DNA from: JAFGXF01 sp963732595
GTDB lineage: Bacteria; Chloroflexota; Anaerolineae; Anaerolineales; Anaerolineaceae
Reading direction: 5' to 3'
Length of the DNA: 64,000 bases
NCBI GenBank assembly: GCA_963732595.1
Contig: CAVSZZ010000002.1
Coordinates: 558,001 to 622,000 of the forward strand
Each line of letters begins with the position of its first letter. Within the stretch, counting starts at the first letter, position 1. The notes beneath the pieces were generated by a model. It had not been told where the DNA came from, searched no databases, and worked only from the letters and a program-made list of their open reading frames with translations. The translations under genes and the position numbers were made by a program. Of the stretch, positions 42,863 to 51,372 are shown one piece after another.

Positions 42863-44776
42863 TTATACATCCAGGTTACGCACGTCACGGGCATGTGTTT
42901 GGATGAAACGCGTGCGTGGGGGTACAGCTTCGCCCATCAGCATATCAAAAGTCAGATCAGCCTCGGCGGCATCTTCCACCGATACTGACAGCAAGGTGCG
43001 ATTCTCTGGATTCAACGTGGTATCCCACAACTGCTCAGGGTTCATCTCGCCCAGCCCTTTATACCGGTTAATGGTGGCTTTCTCTGCGCTAACACCAAAC
43101 TCTTTCAGGATGCGTTCCTTTTCATGGTCGTTGTAGGCATATTGGACCTTATCCCGGTACGCAATCCGATAAAGTGGTGGTTGAGCAATGTAGAGATGTC
43201 CTTCGTCAATCAAGGGTTGCATATAACGAAAGAACAATGTCAATAACAGAGTACGAATATGACTTCCATCAACATCTGCATCGGTCATAATGATCACCCG
43301 ACCATACCGCAAGCCTTCAACATCAAAGTTATCCCCGATCCCTGTACCCAACGCCGAGATAAGCGCCCGGACCTCATTATTACCCAGGATCTTATCCAGC
43401 CGGGCGCGTTCCGTGTTCAGGATCTTACCGCGCAGCGGCAGGATAGCCTGGAAGTGACGATCCCGACCCTGCTTGGCTGATCCACCCGCGCTATCGCCTT
43501 CAACTATGTACAGTTCAGTTTTATTGGAGTCCCGTTCCGAACAATCAGCCAGTTTTCCGGGTAATGTCAAACTCTCCAATGCCGATTTACGAATGACAAG
43601 GTCACGGGCCTTTCGGGCAGCATCGCGGGCTCTTGCCGAGGTCAGACACTTCGAAACGATCGCTTTTGCTGCCGAGGGATTTTCTTCTAGAAAGGAACCG
43701 AAAGATTCTCCCACCACCTGCTGGGTATAAGTTTGAACCTCCGGATTCATGAGTTTTACTTTCGTCTGGCTCTCGAACTGGGGGTCAGGGTGCTTGATGC
43801 TGATAATGGCTGTCAAACCCTCACGGGTATCATCGCCAGAGAAGTTGGGGTCGGCATCCTTAAGCAGGCCACTGCGCCGTGCATAATCATTGATCACACG
43901 TGTGATAGCCGCCCGCAACCCGGTCAGGTGGGTGCCGCCATCAATGGTATTGATCGTGTTCGCAAATGCGTATACCGATTCAGAATAAGCATCCGTGAAT
44001 TGAATGGCTGCTTCAATCCCCATGCCTTCGATCTCACGTTCGGCATAAACAACAGGATGCAATTTTTCGCGATTGCGATTGAGATACCTTACAAAGGAAG
44101 TGATGCCCCCTTCGAAATAAAAGGTCATTTCGGTGCCACTGCGTTCATCAGATGTGTAAATGGTTACACCCCGCGTGACGAATGCCATTTCGCGCATGCG
44201 TTGAATCAGGGTATCAAATCTATAGTCAAGATCACCCTTGAAAAGCGTACGGTCGAATTGGAAAGTGGTTCGCGTTCCGGTTTCATCCGGTTTGCATTTT
44301 CCAATCACCTTGACCGGTGCTTGTGGGATGCCTCGTTCATAACGTTGAAAGTGAATCTGTGAGTCTCGCCGGACTTCAACCTCGCACCACTCCGAGAGGG
44401 CATTCACCGCGGATACACCCACACCATGCAGTCCACCCGAAACCTTGTAGCTTCCACCACCAAATTTACCGCCCGCGTGGAGAGTTGTCATCACGACCTC
44501 GAGGGCCGAGATGCCTTTTTGAGGATGGATGTCAACCGGGATGCCACGGCCATTGTCCGTGACCGTCACTGAACTATCCTGATGGATAATGATGGAGATG
44601 CGATCACAGGGTCCATTCAGGGCCTCATCGATCGAGTTATCCACCACCTCGTAAACCAGGTGGTGCAGTGCTTTCTGGTCTGTACCGCCGACATACATAC
44701 CCGGCCGGCGCCGAACGGCTTCCAGCCCTTCCAGAACCTGGATATCTTTTGCTGCATAAGATGGATTCTCAGACAA
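42863..44776 (-). CDS. gyrB: DNA gyrase subunit B
   Basis: A 637-residue type IIA topoisomerase ATPase subunit that, with GyrA, introduces negative supercoils. GHKL ATPase motifs are YEVVDNSIDEA and VTDNGRGIPVDIHPQ, followed by GGLHGVGVSAVNALS. The Toprim domain has IVEGDSAGGSAKQGRD and MTDADVDGSHIRTLLL. The C-terminal RYKGLGEMNPEQLWDTT is diagnostic. The start codon is TTG at 44,776, supported by AGGAGG six bases upstream. gyrA is not adjacent. ParE is an alternative name that sequence alone cannot fully exclude. Confidence 0.94.
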   Translation of the reverse strand: MSENPSYAAKDIQVLEGLEAVRRRPGMYVGGTDQKALHHLVYEVVDNSIDEALNGPCDRISIIIHQDSSVTVTDNGRGIPVDIHPQKGISALEVVMTTLHAGGKFGGGSYKVSGGLHGVGVSAVNALSEWCEVEVRRDSQIHFQRYERGIPQAPVKVIGKCKPDETGTRTTFQFDRTLFKGDLDYRFDTLIQRMREMAFVTRGVTIYTSDERSGTEMTFYFEGGITSFVRYLNRNREKLHPVVYAEREIEGMGIEAAIQFTDAYSESVYAFANTINTIDGGTHLTGLRAAITRVINDYARRSGLLKDADPNFSGDDTREGLTAIISIKHPDPQFESQTKVKLMNPEVQTYTQQVVGESFGSFLEENPSAAKAIVSKCLTSARARDAARKARDLVIRKSALESLTLPGKLADCSERDSNKTELYIVEGDSAGGSAKQGRDRHFQAILPLRGKILNTERARLDKILGNNEVRALISALGTGIGDNFDVEGLRYGRVIIMTDADVDGSHIRTLLLTLFFRYMQPLIDEGHLYIAQPPLYRIAYRDKVQYAYNDHEKERILKEFGVSAEKATINRYKGLGEMNPEQLWDTTLNPENRTLLSVSVEDAAEADLTFDMLMGEAVPPRTRFIQTHARDVRNLDV

Positions 44777-44838
44777 ACAAAACCTCCTAAATTATCTTCA
44801 CACGCAGCTCAGGTCTGACCTGGGTGAAAAGAAAAACA

Positions 44839-45840
44839 TTATACAGACGACTTTTGCGACGCCAGCCGATGCTGAATGATCTCCTGCATCCAACGCATGG
44901 CAGAGCGATAAAAGATGAAACTGCCTGCCAGTAATGCAGTCGAGACGTATGCGTGTCCGGCAATGCCGATGGACAGCAACCAATCATCGGCTTCCGGGAT
45001 GGCCCACAGTAAATTCAGGCCGGTGCTCAGGATCAGGATCACAACCGCAAAGGTGGCAATCTGGGGTCCGGCATAGCGTCCGAGTCTGATGCTGTTGGCC
45101 AGAGACACGCGGAAAGGCTGTCGGTATGTGAAAATGCCATGGGTTGAGAAGATGAGCGGCAACGATACCCAGGCTGAAATAAAAACCAGCGCTACCATCA
45201 CGAGCTGGCCAAGGCTGGGGCTGAACATCATCAAGATGGCAGTGATCATAAGAATCGGCAGGCTGACGAGTCCACCCACCAGGTAAAATGCCAGGGTGAA
45301 AAACAACACCTGTCCAAGAATCGACAGGATATTTTTAATGGTAATCCGCTCCGTTTCCTGGTTGGCCACTCGCGCCACCAGGTAAAAGTACTGAGCGCCC
45401 AACAGGATACCCACCAGAGTAAATAAGGTCATCCACCCAAAGGAAGCCGTCAAGGAAGACAGATCGGTAACCGGTGCAGAACCCAGGGGTGTCACAACCG
45501 GTTGAATGGTGCTCAATAAACTCGGAACACCCAATGGATATGAACGCAGGAAACTGATCAGATTAAAATTCTGGCTCAACAAAGTCCATGTTTCCTGGGA
45601 AGCGGCCAATAAATCCTTAAGATCAGCTGAAGCATTTAATGACATGTACTTGATATAAGAATCAATAGCCTGAGCCAACCAGGATTTGATGCTCAGGTGT
45701 TGGCCGAACCATAACAAAACATCCAATGCGATTGGGAAGAGGATTAATCCAAGGTGCGAGGCCACAGCATCGAAGCCAGCCTTTAATGATGGAAAGAGTC
45801 GTGGGGGTGTAATAGCTCCCGTATCAATTGGTACGTTCAT
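44839..45840 (-). CDS. Hypothetical polytopic membrane protein
   Basis: A 333-residue protein with about six hydrophobic segments, no recognisable family, and a long outward or inward loop (about 55-140) between helices 1 and 2. The strongest helices are at about 28-48, 145-168, 190-232, 236-262 and 280-320. A YtxH- or glycerophosphodiester-type domain is not apparent. The start at 45,840 (MNVPIDTGAITPP) is preferred, because the extra 25 residues upstream are cytosolic-looking and lack a ribosome binding site. It is upstream of gyrB by 62 bases. Confidence 0.6.
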   Translation of the reverse strand: MNVPIDTGAITPPRLFPSLKAGFDAVASHLGLILFPIALDVLLWFGQHLSIKSWLAQAIDSYIKYMSLNASADLKDLLAASQETWTLLSQNFNLISFLRSYPLGVPSLLSTIQPVVTPLGSAPVTDLSSLTASFGWMTLFTLVGILLGAQYFYLVARVANQETERITIKNILSILGQVLFFTLAFYLVGGLVSLPILMITAILMMFSPSLGQLVMVALVFISAWVSLPLIFSTHGIFTYRQPFRVSLANSIRLGRYAGPQIATFAVVILILSTGLNLLWAIPEADDWLLSIGIAGHAYVSTALLAGSFIFYRSAMRWMQEIIQHRLASQKSSV

Positions 45841-45993
45841 ACGAAAGATGATTTTACCATACCGGTCTGCAAACAATCGATCTTGTTTTCCAAAATACGG
45901 CAAAAGACAAGTCACTCACCCTATGTGGTTTTCCCGACTCCTATGAAACCTGTCAGCCTACCGATGTCATAATTTTGATACAATCATATCGAG

Positions 45994-46818
45994 ATGGACA
46001 CTCGTTCCTATCCTGATCCCAACCGCTTGAGTGTATTAATGGCAGCCATCCTGCTGGCCTATGCATTGGCACGCTTTATCAACCTGCCGCCATTGGTCTT
46101 CCCCTTCAATCTATTTGGCATCGACCTCCCCTTCCAGATCAATTTTCAGACATTGGTGGCTATCGTTGTTGCGGTGATGGCTGCAAGCGGAAGTATCTGG
46201 TTAATCTCGGATCACCCGGTATTCAAGCGGGAATCGATCGGTTGGCGCAACACGGCTCAATTCTGGTTGTTGCCAGCCCTGACCGCCTTCCTGTTGAGTG
46301 TTCCTCTCAACTTCGTGGCATCCACACCAGCCTGGTGGGCGGTTTTCCTGGTAGGCGCCGTTCTCCTTGCGCTGGTGTTCATAGCCGAATACACAGTCGT
46401 GGATGTCTCGGATGCCCGACATCCTGCATCAACCGCCCTCTTGCTGGCTTTATCCTACGTTTTATTTCTGATCCTGGTGATCGCTTTAAGAGCCGCCAGC
46501 CTTCGACTTTATCTGATGGTACCTGCGGTTGTTTTCACTACCGGGTTGGTCAGCCTTCATACGTTGTACCTCCGTCTGGAAGGCCGCTGGCTGACTGTCT
46601 GGGCCATCGGTATCGCGTTAATAGTCGGCCAAATCGCAGTCGGACTGCATTATTGGCCATTAACCGCAACACGTTTCGGGTTGATCCTGCTTGGGCTTGT
46701 GTATGCTTTGAATGGTCTTGCAGCCGGCCTGGAAGACCGGCTGTCTGTACGCCAGTCACTTACCGAGCCGCTCATTGTTCTGACAGCCACCTGGCTGATC
46801 GCGCTGATAATTTCCTGA
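45994..46818 (+). CDS. Hypothetical multi-pass membrane protein (8 helices)
   Basis: A 274-residue, almost entirely hydrophobic protein with about eight helices spaced evenly, starting LSVLMAAILLAYALARFI and ending VLTATWLIALIIS. There is a short polar end at the N-terminus only (MDTRSYPDPNR). It has no charged motif that would indicate transport or catalysis. No clear ribosome binding site precedes the ATG. It is divergent from the preceding membrane protein gene. I see no family hint beyond the topology. Confidence 0.6.
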   Translation: MDTRSYPDPNRLSVLMAAILLAYALARFINLPPLVFPFNLFGIDLPFQINFQTLVAIVVAVMAASGSIWLISDHPVFKRESIGWRNTAQFWLLPALTAFLLSVPLNFVASTPAWWAVFLVGAVLLALVFIAEYTVVDVSDARHPASTALLLALSYVLFLILVIALRAASLRLYLMVPAVVFTTGLVSLHTLYLRLEGRWLTVWAIGIALIVGQIAVGLHYWPLTATRFGLILLGLVYALNGLAAGLEDRLSVRQSLTEPLIVLTATWLIALIIS

Positions 46819-46979
46819 TCGTGGAAAATTATATAATAAGACCGTCCGCTGAAGCTGTCTTTTGTGCTGCTCGCGGGTTATCTGCAGCCATTTGGCGGAC
46901 AAGTATCTTCAAGTTACCACGATGAAGTTCCTCCGCCAAACCACCCAGATAGACCCGACTCTTACCGCAACTATCAACG

Positions 46980-47714
46980 CTAACTTCCTCCAGATACTCG
47001 AGACGGATTCCGACGCCGGGCAGCTACCTTGGCCGCTTTCCTAATATTTGCCAGATAAACAAGGTTTTCTTTGACAGCTGAATCAATTTCACCGCGCAGG
47101 ATGATATCCCCATGTCCCTGGATGATGTTCTCCAATCCCATCTTTCCAATGCGCTTGATGGTTGTGACAGATTCTTCAAAATCGCCATCAACTATGTAGG
47201 GCAAAGGCAGAAAAGAATCACCTGCAAACAGCACGCGATCTTCCTCTACCAATATGGCGATGCCATCCCGGCTATGCCCCCCCATTTGCATCATGATCAG
47301 GTTCTTCTTCCCCACCTTGAGCGTTAATGTTCCCTGGTTGAAGGTTAACTGGGGTGGTACGATCTTCACACTCCGGTAAGCATTATTCTGTTTATTCTGG
47401 CGGGCAGCATCCAGTGCTTTAACCCCCCGGGTGAGCATTTCCGTCCGGGTCAGGCTGTGACCGACGACCATAGCTCCCGGGAACAGATAATTACCCCAAC
47501 AGTGATCCGCATGATAATGGGTGTTGATAATATACCGAACGGGTACTTTAAGCTCGGTTTCAATGAACTCACGAATGACCAGGGTCTCTTCAGGCAGGGC
47601 CAGGGTATCGATCATAACAGCCCATTGCGGTCCGGCAACCACACCGGCCGTCACCTGGGCATAGATCTCGCTCTGGAACCAATAGACATTTTCAGATACT
47701 CTTTCGCGTAACAT
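46980..47714 (-). CDS. MBL-fold metallo-hydrolase
   Basis: A 244-residue metallo-beta-lactamase-fold protein. The first metal motif is THYHADHCWG (HxHxDH, residues about 60-69), then GGHSRDGIAI (second His), LFAGDSFLP (bridging Asp) and GHGD. It binds two metals, probably zinc or iron, and hydrolyses an unknown ester, thioester or lactone. The C-terminus is basic (AAKVAARRRNPSRV). It stands alone. Between it and the upstream membrane protein gene is 161 bases with nothing recognisable. Confidence 0.87.
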   Translation of the reverse strand: MLRERVSENVYWFQSEIYAQVTAGVVAGPQWAVMIDTLALPEETLVIREFIETELKVPVRYIINTHYHADHCWGNYLFPGAMVVGHSLTRTEMLTRGVKALDAARQNKQNNAYRSVKIVPPQLTFNQGTLTLKVGKKNLIMMQMGGHSRDGIAILVEEDRVLFAGDSFLPLPYIVDGDFEESVTTIKRIGKMGLENIIQGHGDIILRGEIDSAVKENLVYLANIRKAAKVAARRRNPSRVSGGS

Positions 47715-47835
47715 AAGGCCTTCTGTCAGGGGATTTTCTCGTCAAGCATAGCATACTTGAATCGAAAAGTCAAAATTCAATCATATATAAATGAAGAACC
47801 CTCCCTACAACCTCAGGATAAGTCAATTAAAGGAT

Positions 47836-48474
47836 CTAAGTTAGAGCAGGTATCAACCAGATAGCCAACACGACCTCATATACAGCAGCTATAAACAACA
47901 TTCCGATCATCAATAGGTAGAGACGGAGGCTCATGCGAACACCCGCCAGGTAACCTTGCGCGTGAGTTGCTCCACCACTGGAAGCCGGTTGCATCCAGGC
48001 ACGACCATGTAGAAATGCAGCAAAGAGTGCCAGAACATATGCCTCCCCTTCAAAAACCAGCAGTAAACCAATACCAATGCCCAAGATGATCATGGAAAAG
48101 CTAAGATCTGCGAGGTTTGGCGAGAAGATGATACCCCATAAGAAAGCCCGGATGCCACCCATCAAAAATCCACTGAACGGGATGATCAATGATGGTATCG
48201 TGATAGATGCAAAACAACCCACCAATAAGTTGATAATAAAAGTAAGTCCAATGGCTGCAACCGCCTCGCCATTACTGTAAGCACCCGACACATATTGCAT
48301 CGGTCCGGTGGAAAAGGCCTCTCCGATCATGTTGACCAATGCCTTTTGCAACTCCGGGCTGGATCGGATGACCAACATACCTATCAGTATGGCGGCAAAG
48401 TAACCAATGTTTATCCAGTTGAAGACCTTGCGGTTTTTCCGGATCAATGCAAACGCTTCCTGTATCGCTTTCAT
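47836..48474 (-). CDS. SpoIIM-like stage II sporulation protein M family membrane protein
   Basis: A 212-residue membrane protein with five to six helices. It resembles the SpoIIM/DUF95 family by the start pattern IQEAFALIRKNRKVFNWI and the GEA stretch LVFEGEAYVLALFAAFLHGR. Members outside spore formers are common, so this does not imply sporulation. The ATG at 48,474 (MKAIQ) is chosen because AAAGGAGG then has 6-base spacing; the upstream ATG lies directly on the Shine-Dalgarno. It is divergent from the beta-propeller gene by 108 bases. Confidence 0.7.
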   Translation of the reverse strand: MKAIQEAFALIRKNRKVFNWINIGYFAAILIGMLVIRSSPELQKALVNMIGEAFSTGPMQYVSGAYSNGEAVAAIGLTFIINLLVGCFASITIPSLIIPFSGFLMGGIRAFLWGIIFSPNLADLSFSMIILGIGIGLLLVFEGEAYVLALFAAFLHGRAWMQPASSGGATHAQGYLAGVRMSLRLYLLMIGMLFIAAVYEVVLAIWLIPALT

Positions 48475-48582
48475 GGTCATCCTCCTTTAGTCTATCAAAT
48501 TGTAAACCATTTTTTCTCCTGGAAAGCTGTGACCAATGGTCAATCTGGATATGCTATAGTACACTTTAGGTCAGGTATTAGC

Positions 48583-49764
48583 ATGTGGGATCCGTCATGG
48601 CTGAGATCGCGATCATTCTGGCTGGAAACCGGACTTTTCCTGGCTTTCCTGACTTTGATCATCCTCGTGGCTATCGTTAAACCAATCTCACCTGTTCGCA
48701 ACAACCAGGTAACACCCACTCCCCCTGAACGATTCCTTTCATATTTCTACTCCGAAACGGATTCATCGGCAGCCAGAACTTGGATCCGCCACGCTACCGT
48801 CAACGACATCAACTTAAGCGCAGAGATAGCGGCCTTTGATCATGCCAGCGGAAGTCAACCAACTGGAAGTCTGTCTCCGGACGGAACTCGAATTGCCTTA
48901 ATGTTCACTGAGACAGGTGCGCCAGCAGGCTTGGGCGAAAGCGTGTGGATTCTATACACAGATGGCAGTTACTTTCAGCGTATTGGCGCGGAGCGATATA
49001 CCTGGCTAGCCTGGAGGCAAGACAGTCAGGCTCTCGCGCTGGTAACCCACTCAAGAGATGCCGTGTCACAAAACCAAAATTTCCGGATCACCCAGTTCAA
49101 CCTTTCCAATGGTGAAACAAGTCTGATCTGGGATGATCACACTTCGCTGGAATTCAAACCACTCGGGTGGTCCTCTGGAGGTGAAGAATTTGTGGCGATG
49201 TCTTTAACTTCAACCGGGCACTGGTCCGTATCATCCATCAATATTGAGCGATCGAGCCGAATCGAACGGTTCTCCCTGCCCACAACCGATCTGCTGCGTA
49301 ATGCCTGGCTGAGTCCATCCGGGGCATACATACTCCTGGATGTCATTCGTGGGCAGGAAGCCCTGCTGGTACTTTCCACACTGGATGGCAGGCAGCAAAG
49401 TAAGATCGCTTCGGTCGGAGTTGGACTCTTCGCCACACCTTTACCCTTTGCTGCCGTGTGGTCCCCGGATGGCCAACGCATTTTAATCAACCAACCATCG
49501 ACCGGACAAACCGCCACAACCTGGAAAACATATGAGTTAAAAGGAGTTGCTGGCGTGCCGATCAACCTGGGCGTAATTGATCCGAATCACTACCTGCGGC
49601 CACTGGCCTGGTCACCGGATGGTGCCTGGTTGGCAATGGCAGAATCCCCCTTTCCCTACGCACACCTATATATCAAGGAATTAAGCGCTGCCGACCGGTT
49701 GCTCCTGCCACTTGAAAATTCAGGTGATCAGGCTGGATGGTTGGGTTGGTCTTCTCCGCAATAA
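48583..49764 (+). CDS. Membrane-anchored TolB/WD40-like beta-propeller protein
   Basis: A 393-residue protein with an N-terminal membrane helix (about 14-30: FLAFLTLIILVAIV) followed by an extracytoplasmic beta-propeller. Repeats of the type SPDGTRIALMF, WRQDSQALALV, GWSSGGEEFVAM, WSPDGQRILI and WSPDGAWLAMA recur about every 40 to 60 residues, as in TolB-like blades. There are no catalytic residues. A role as an envelope scaffold or sensor is only a guess. The ATG at 48,583 is chosen because it begins the helix; AGGTCAGG upstream is a weak ribosome binding site. Confidence 0.75.
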   Translation: MWDPSWLRSRSFWLETGLFLAFLTLIILVAIVKPISPVRNNQVTPTPPERFLSYFYSETDSSAARTWIRHATVNDINLSAEIAAFDHASGSQPTGSLSPDGTRIALMFTETGAPAGLGESVWILYTDGSYFQRIGAERYTWLAWRQDSQALALVTHSRDAVSQNQNFRITQFNLSNGETSLIWDDHTSLEFKPLGWSSGGEEFVAMSLTSTGHWSVSSINIERSSRIERFSLPTTDLLRNAWLSPSGAYILLDVIRGQEALLVLSTLDGRQQSKIASVGVGLFATPLPFAAVWSPDGQRILINQPSTGQTATTWKTYELKGVAGVPINLGVIDPNHYLRPLAWSPDGAWLAMAESPFPYAHLYIKELSAADRLLLPLENSGDQAGWLGWSSPQ

Positions 49765-49781
49765 CTCGCGACTCTTTTCAA

Positions 49782-50411
49782 TTATTTAACCGGGTTTTCC
49801 AACGCATGGTGGATCATTACTGAGGTGATCGGCCCTTCTCTTAGTACTCGAGGTCTTGACTGACTCAGATCCACCACCGTCGATGGAATTCCACCCTGCG
49901 AGTCACCTCCATCGACAACCAGCGCCAACTTGCCGCCCAACTGCGTCATAACTTCGCAGGCACTCAAGGCTTCCGGTTGGCCGGAGAGATTGGCTGAGGT
50001 CACCGCCAGCGGTCCGCAACACCTGAGCAATTCCAAAGTGAAGGGATGATCAGGGATGCGCACACCCACGCCAGTCAGGCTGGTCAAATTTTCCGGCAGA
50101 TCTGACCGCTTCGGGAGTATCATCGTTAATGCCCCAGGCCAGAACCATCCTGCCAGACGCCTGACCGTATCAGGGACCGATTCAGCCAACTGTTCCAATT
50201 GTTGGAGGTCGGCAATCATGACCGCGATGGGTTTTTCCATCGAACGAGCTTTAACCTGGTAGAGTTTTTCAATGGCGGCTGCCGAATCCGCACGAACTCC
50301 GATACCATAGACTGTGTCTGTCGGGAAGCCTATCACTTCTCCAGCCAGCAACAGATTCACCGCCAACCGGAGTGCTAGGGGATCGTCTTGCGTGCAGAAT
50401 TTTGTTTTCAT
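49782..50411 (-). CDS. tsaC: L-threonylcarbamoyladenylate synthase
   Basis: A 209-residue YrdC/Sua5-fold enzyme making threonylcarbamoyl-AMP from threonine, bicarbonate and ATP, the donor for TsaD. Motifs are GEVIGFPTDTVYGIGVRA, KARSMEKPIAVMIADL, GALTMILPK, VGVRIPDHPF and TSANLSGQPE. It lacks the long Sua5 C-terminal domain, so it is the short TsaC type. Its start overlaps the prmC stop by four bases (ATGA). tsaD is at 28,941, far away and on the opposite strand. Confidence 0.95.
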   Translation of the reverse strand: MKTKFCTQDDPLALRLAVNLLLAGEVIGFPTDTVYGIGVRADSAAAIEKLYQVKARSMEKPIAVMIADLQQLEQLAESVPDTVRRLAGWFWPGALTMILPKRSDLPENLTSLTGVGVRIPDHPFTLELLRCCGPLAVTSANLSGQPEALSACEVMTQLGGKLALVVDGGDSQGGIPSTVVDLSQSRPRVLREGPITSVMIHHALENPVK

Positions 50412-51301
50412 ACTGAATTGCTGATTGTATCAGACCCACCGGAGAGCACGATGGTAATCAGCCGGTTCATCCCGGCCAGATCCTGGCAGCATTGGATCTC
50501 AGCGCCAATAAACTCATCCTTTGCCTGTTGGAGGGCTTTAGGACCCTGCCCCGCCTCGATCTCTAGAAGGATTATCCCCCCGGGCTTAATCCTTCCATGG
50601 CATTGCACCATCAACTTGCGGATCAATTCCAATCCATCTTGCCCGCCGTCCAATGCCACCCTTGGCTCGTACCGTGTGACACTCAAGTCACTTAACTTCC
50701 AGGTCGGGATGTAGGGCAAGTTAGCGAAAATCGCATCCACAGGTCCCGGCAGAGTGTCCAATAAATCACTTCGAACCAGGCAAATCCGCTCTTCAAGTCC
50801 ATGTTTGTGGATGTTCCGGGATGCGATCTGTAAAGCTTCCTTTGAGATATCACAGGCATAGATCTTAAGCTCTTGCAGGTTCACAGCCAGACTGACAGCG
50901 ATACATCCAGAGCCGGTACCGACATCCGCTGCCAAACGACGCCCGGGATGAGCCGAGAGCCATTCCAGGCCCTTGTCGACCATCAACTCGGTTTCCGGAC
51001 GTGGAATCAAGACTTCCCGTGTAACGATAAAATCCAGCCCATAGAACTCCCAATGACCGATGATATATGGCAACGGGATGCCACTGGAAACATCCGTCAG
51101 GGCCTTTCCGAGGATTTCGCTTGCTTGATCGTCAAGCGGGGCATCTGGATGGGCTGCGATCCAAGTCCGTGTCTTGCCCAGAATATACCCAAGCAAAGTC
51201 CCAGCATCCAGGCGGGCAGTCTCGCTCCTATCGGAGAATATTCCGGTGGTCAGATCCATTGCCTCTGCAAGGGTCGCGCCGTGGTGGAGTATGTTGTTCA
51301 T
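50408..51301 (-). CDS. prmC: Release factor glutamine methyltransferase
   Basis: A 297-residue SAM enzyme that methylates the GGQ glutamine of release factors, here presumably the PrfA encoded 1.4 kb upstream. The N-terminal helical domain contains ARLDAGTLLGYILGKTRTW. SAM binding is VGTGSGCIAVSLA (about residue 125). The substrate motif is NLPYIPTW: NLPY instead of the usual NPPY. RPETELMVDKGLEW and GQDGLELIR are also PrmC hallmarks. The gene is coupled to tsaC. The Pro-to-Leu change in the catalytic loop is noted as a variant I associate with related phyla. Confidence 0.92.
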   Translation of the reverse strand: MNNILHHGATLAEAMDLTTGIFSDRSETARLDAGTLLGYILGKTRTWIAAHPDAPLDDQASEILGKALTDVSSGIPLPYIIGHWEFYGLDFIVTREVLIPRPETELMVDKGLEWLSAHPGRRLAADVGTGSGCIAVSLAVNLQELKIYACDISKEALQIASRNIHKHGLEERICLVRSDLLDTLPGPVDAIFANLPYIPTWKLSDLSVTRYEPRVALDGGQDGLELIRKLMVQCHGRIKPGGIILLEIEAGQGPKALQQAKDEFIGAEIQCCQDLAGMNRLITIVLSGGSDTISNSV

Positions 51302-51372
51302 GTCCTCCCATTATAAAATATCAGAGCGGCTGGAATAGATCCAGCCGCCCTGTAATAATATTTCGGTATTCC

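Noticed and set aside
47715..47835. Possible small RNA or gene in the 120-base gap
   Set aside because: No promoter pair, hairpin with T-run or plausible frame could be seen.
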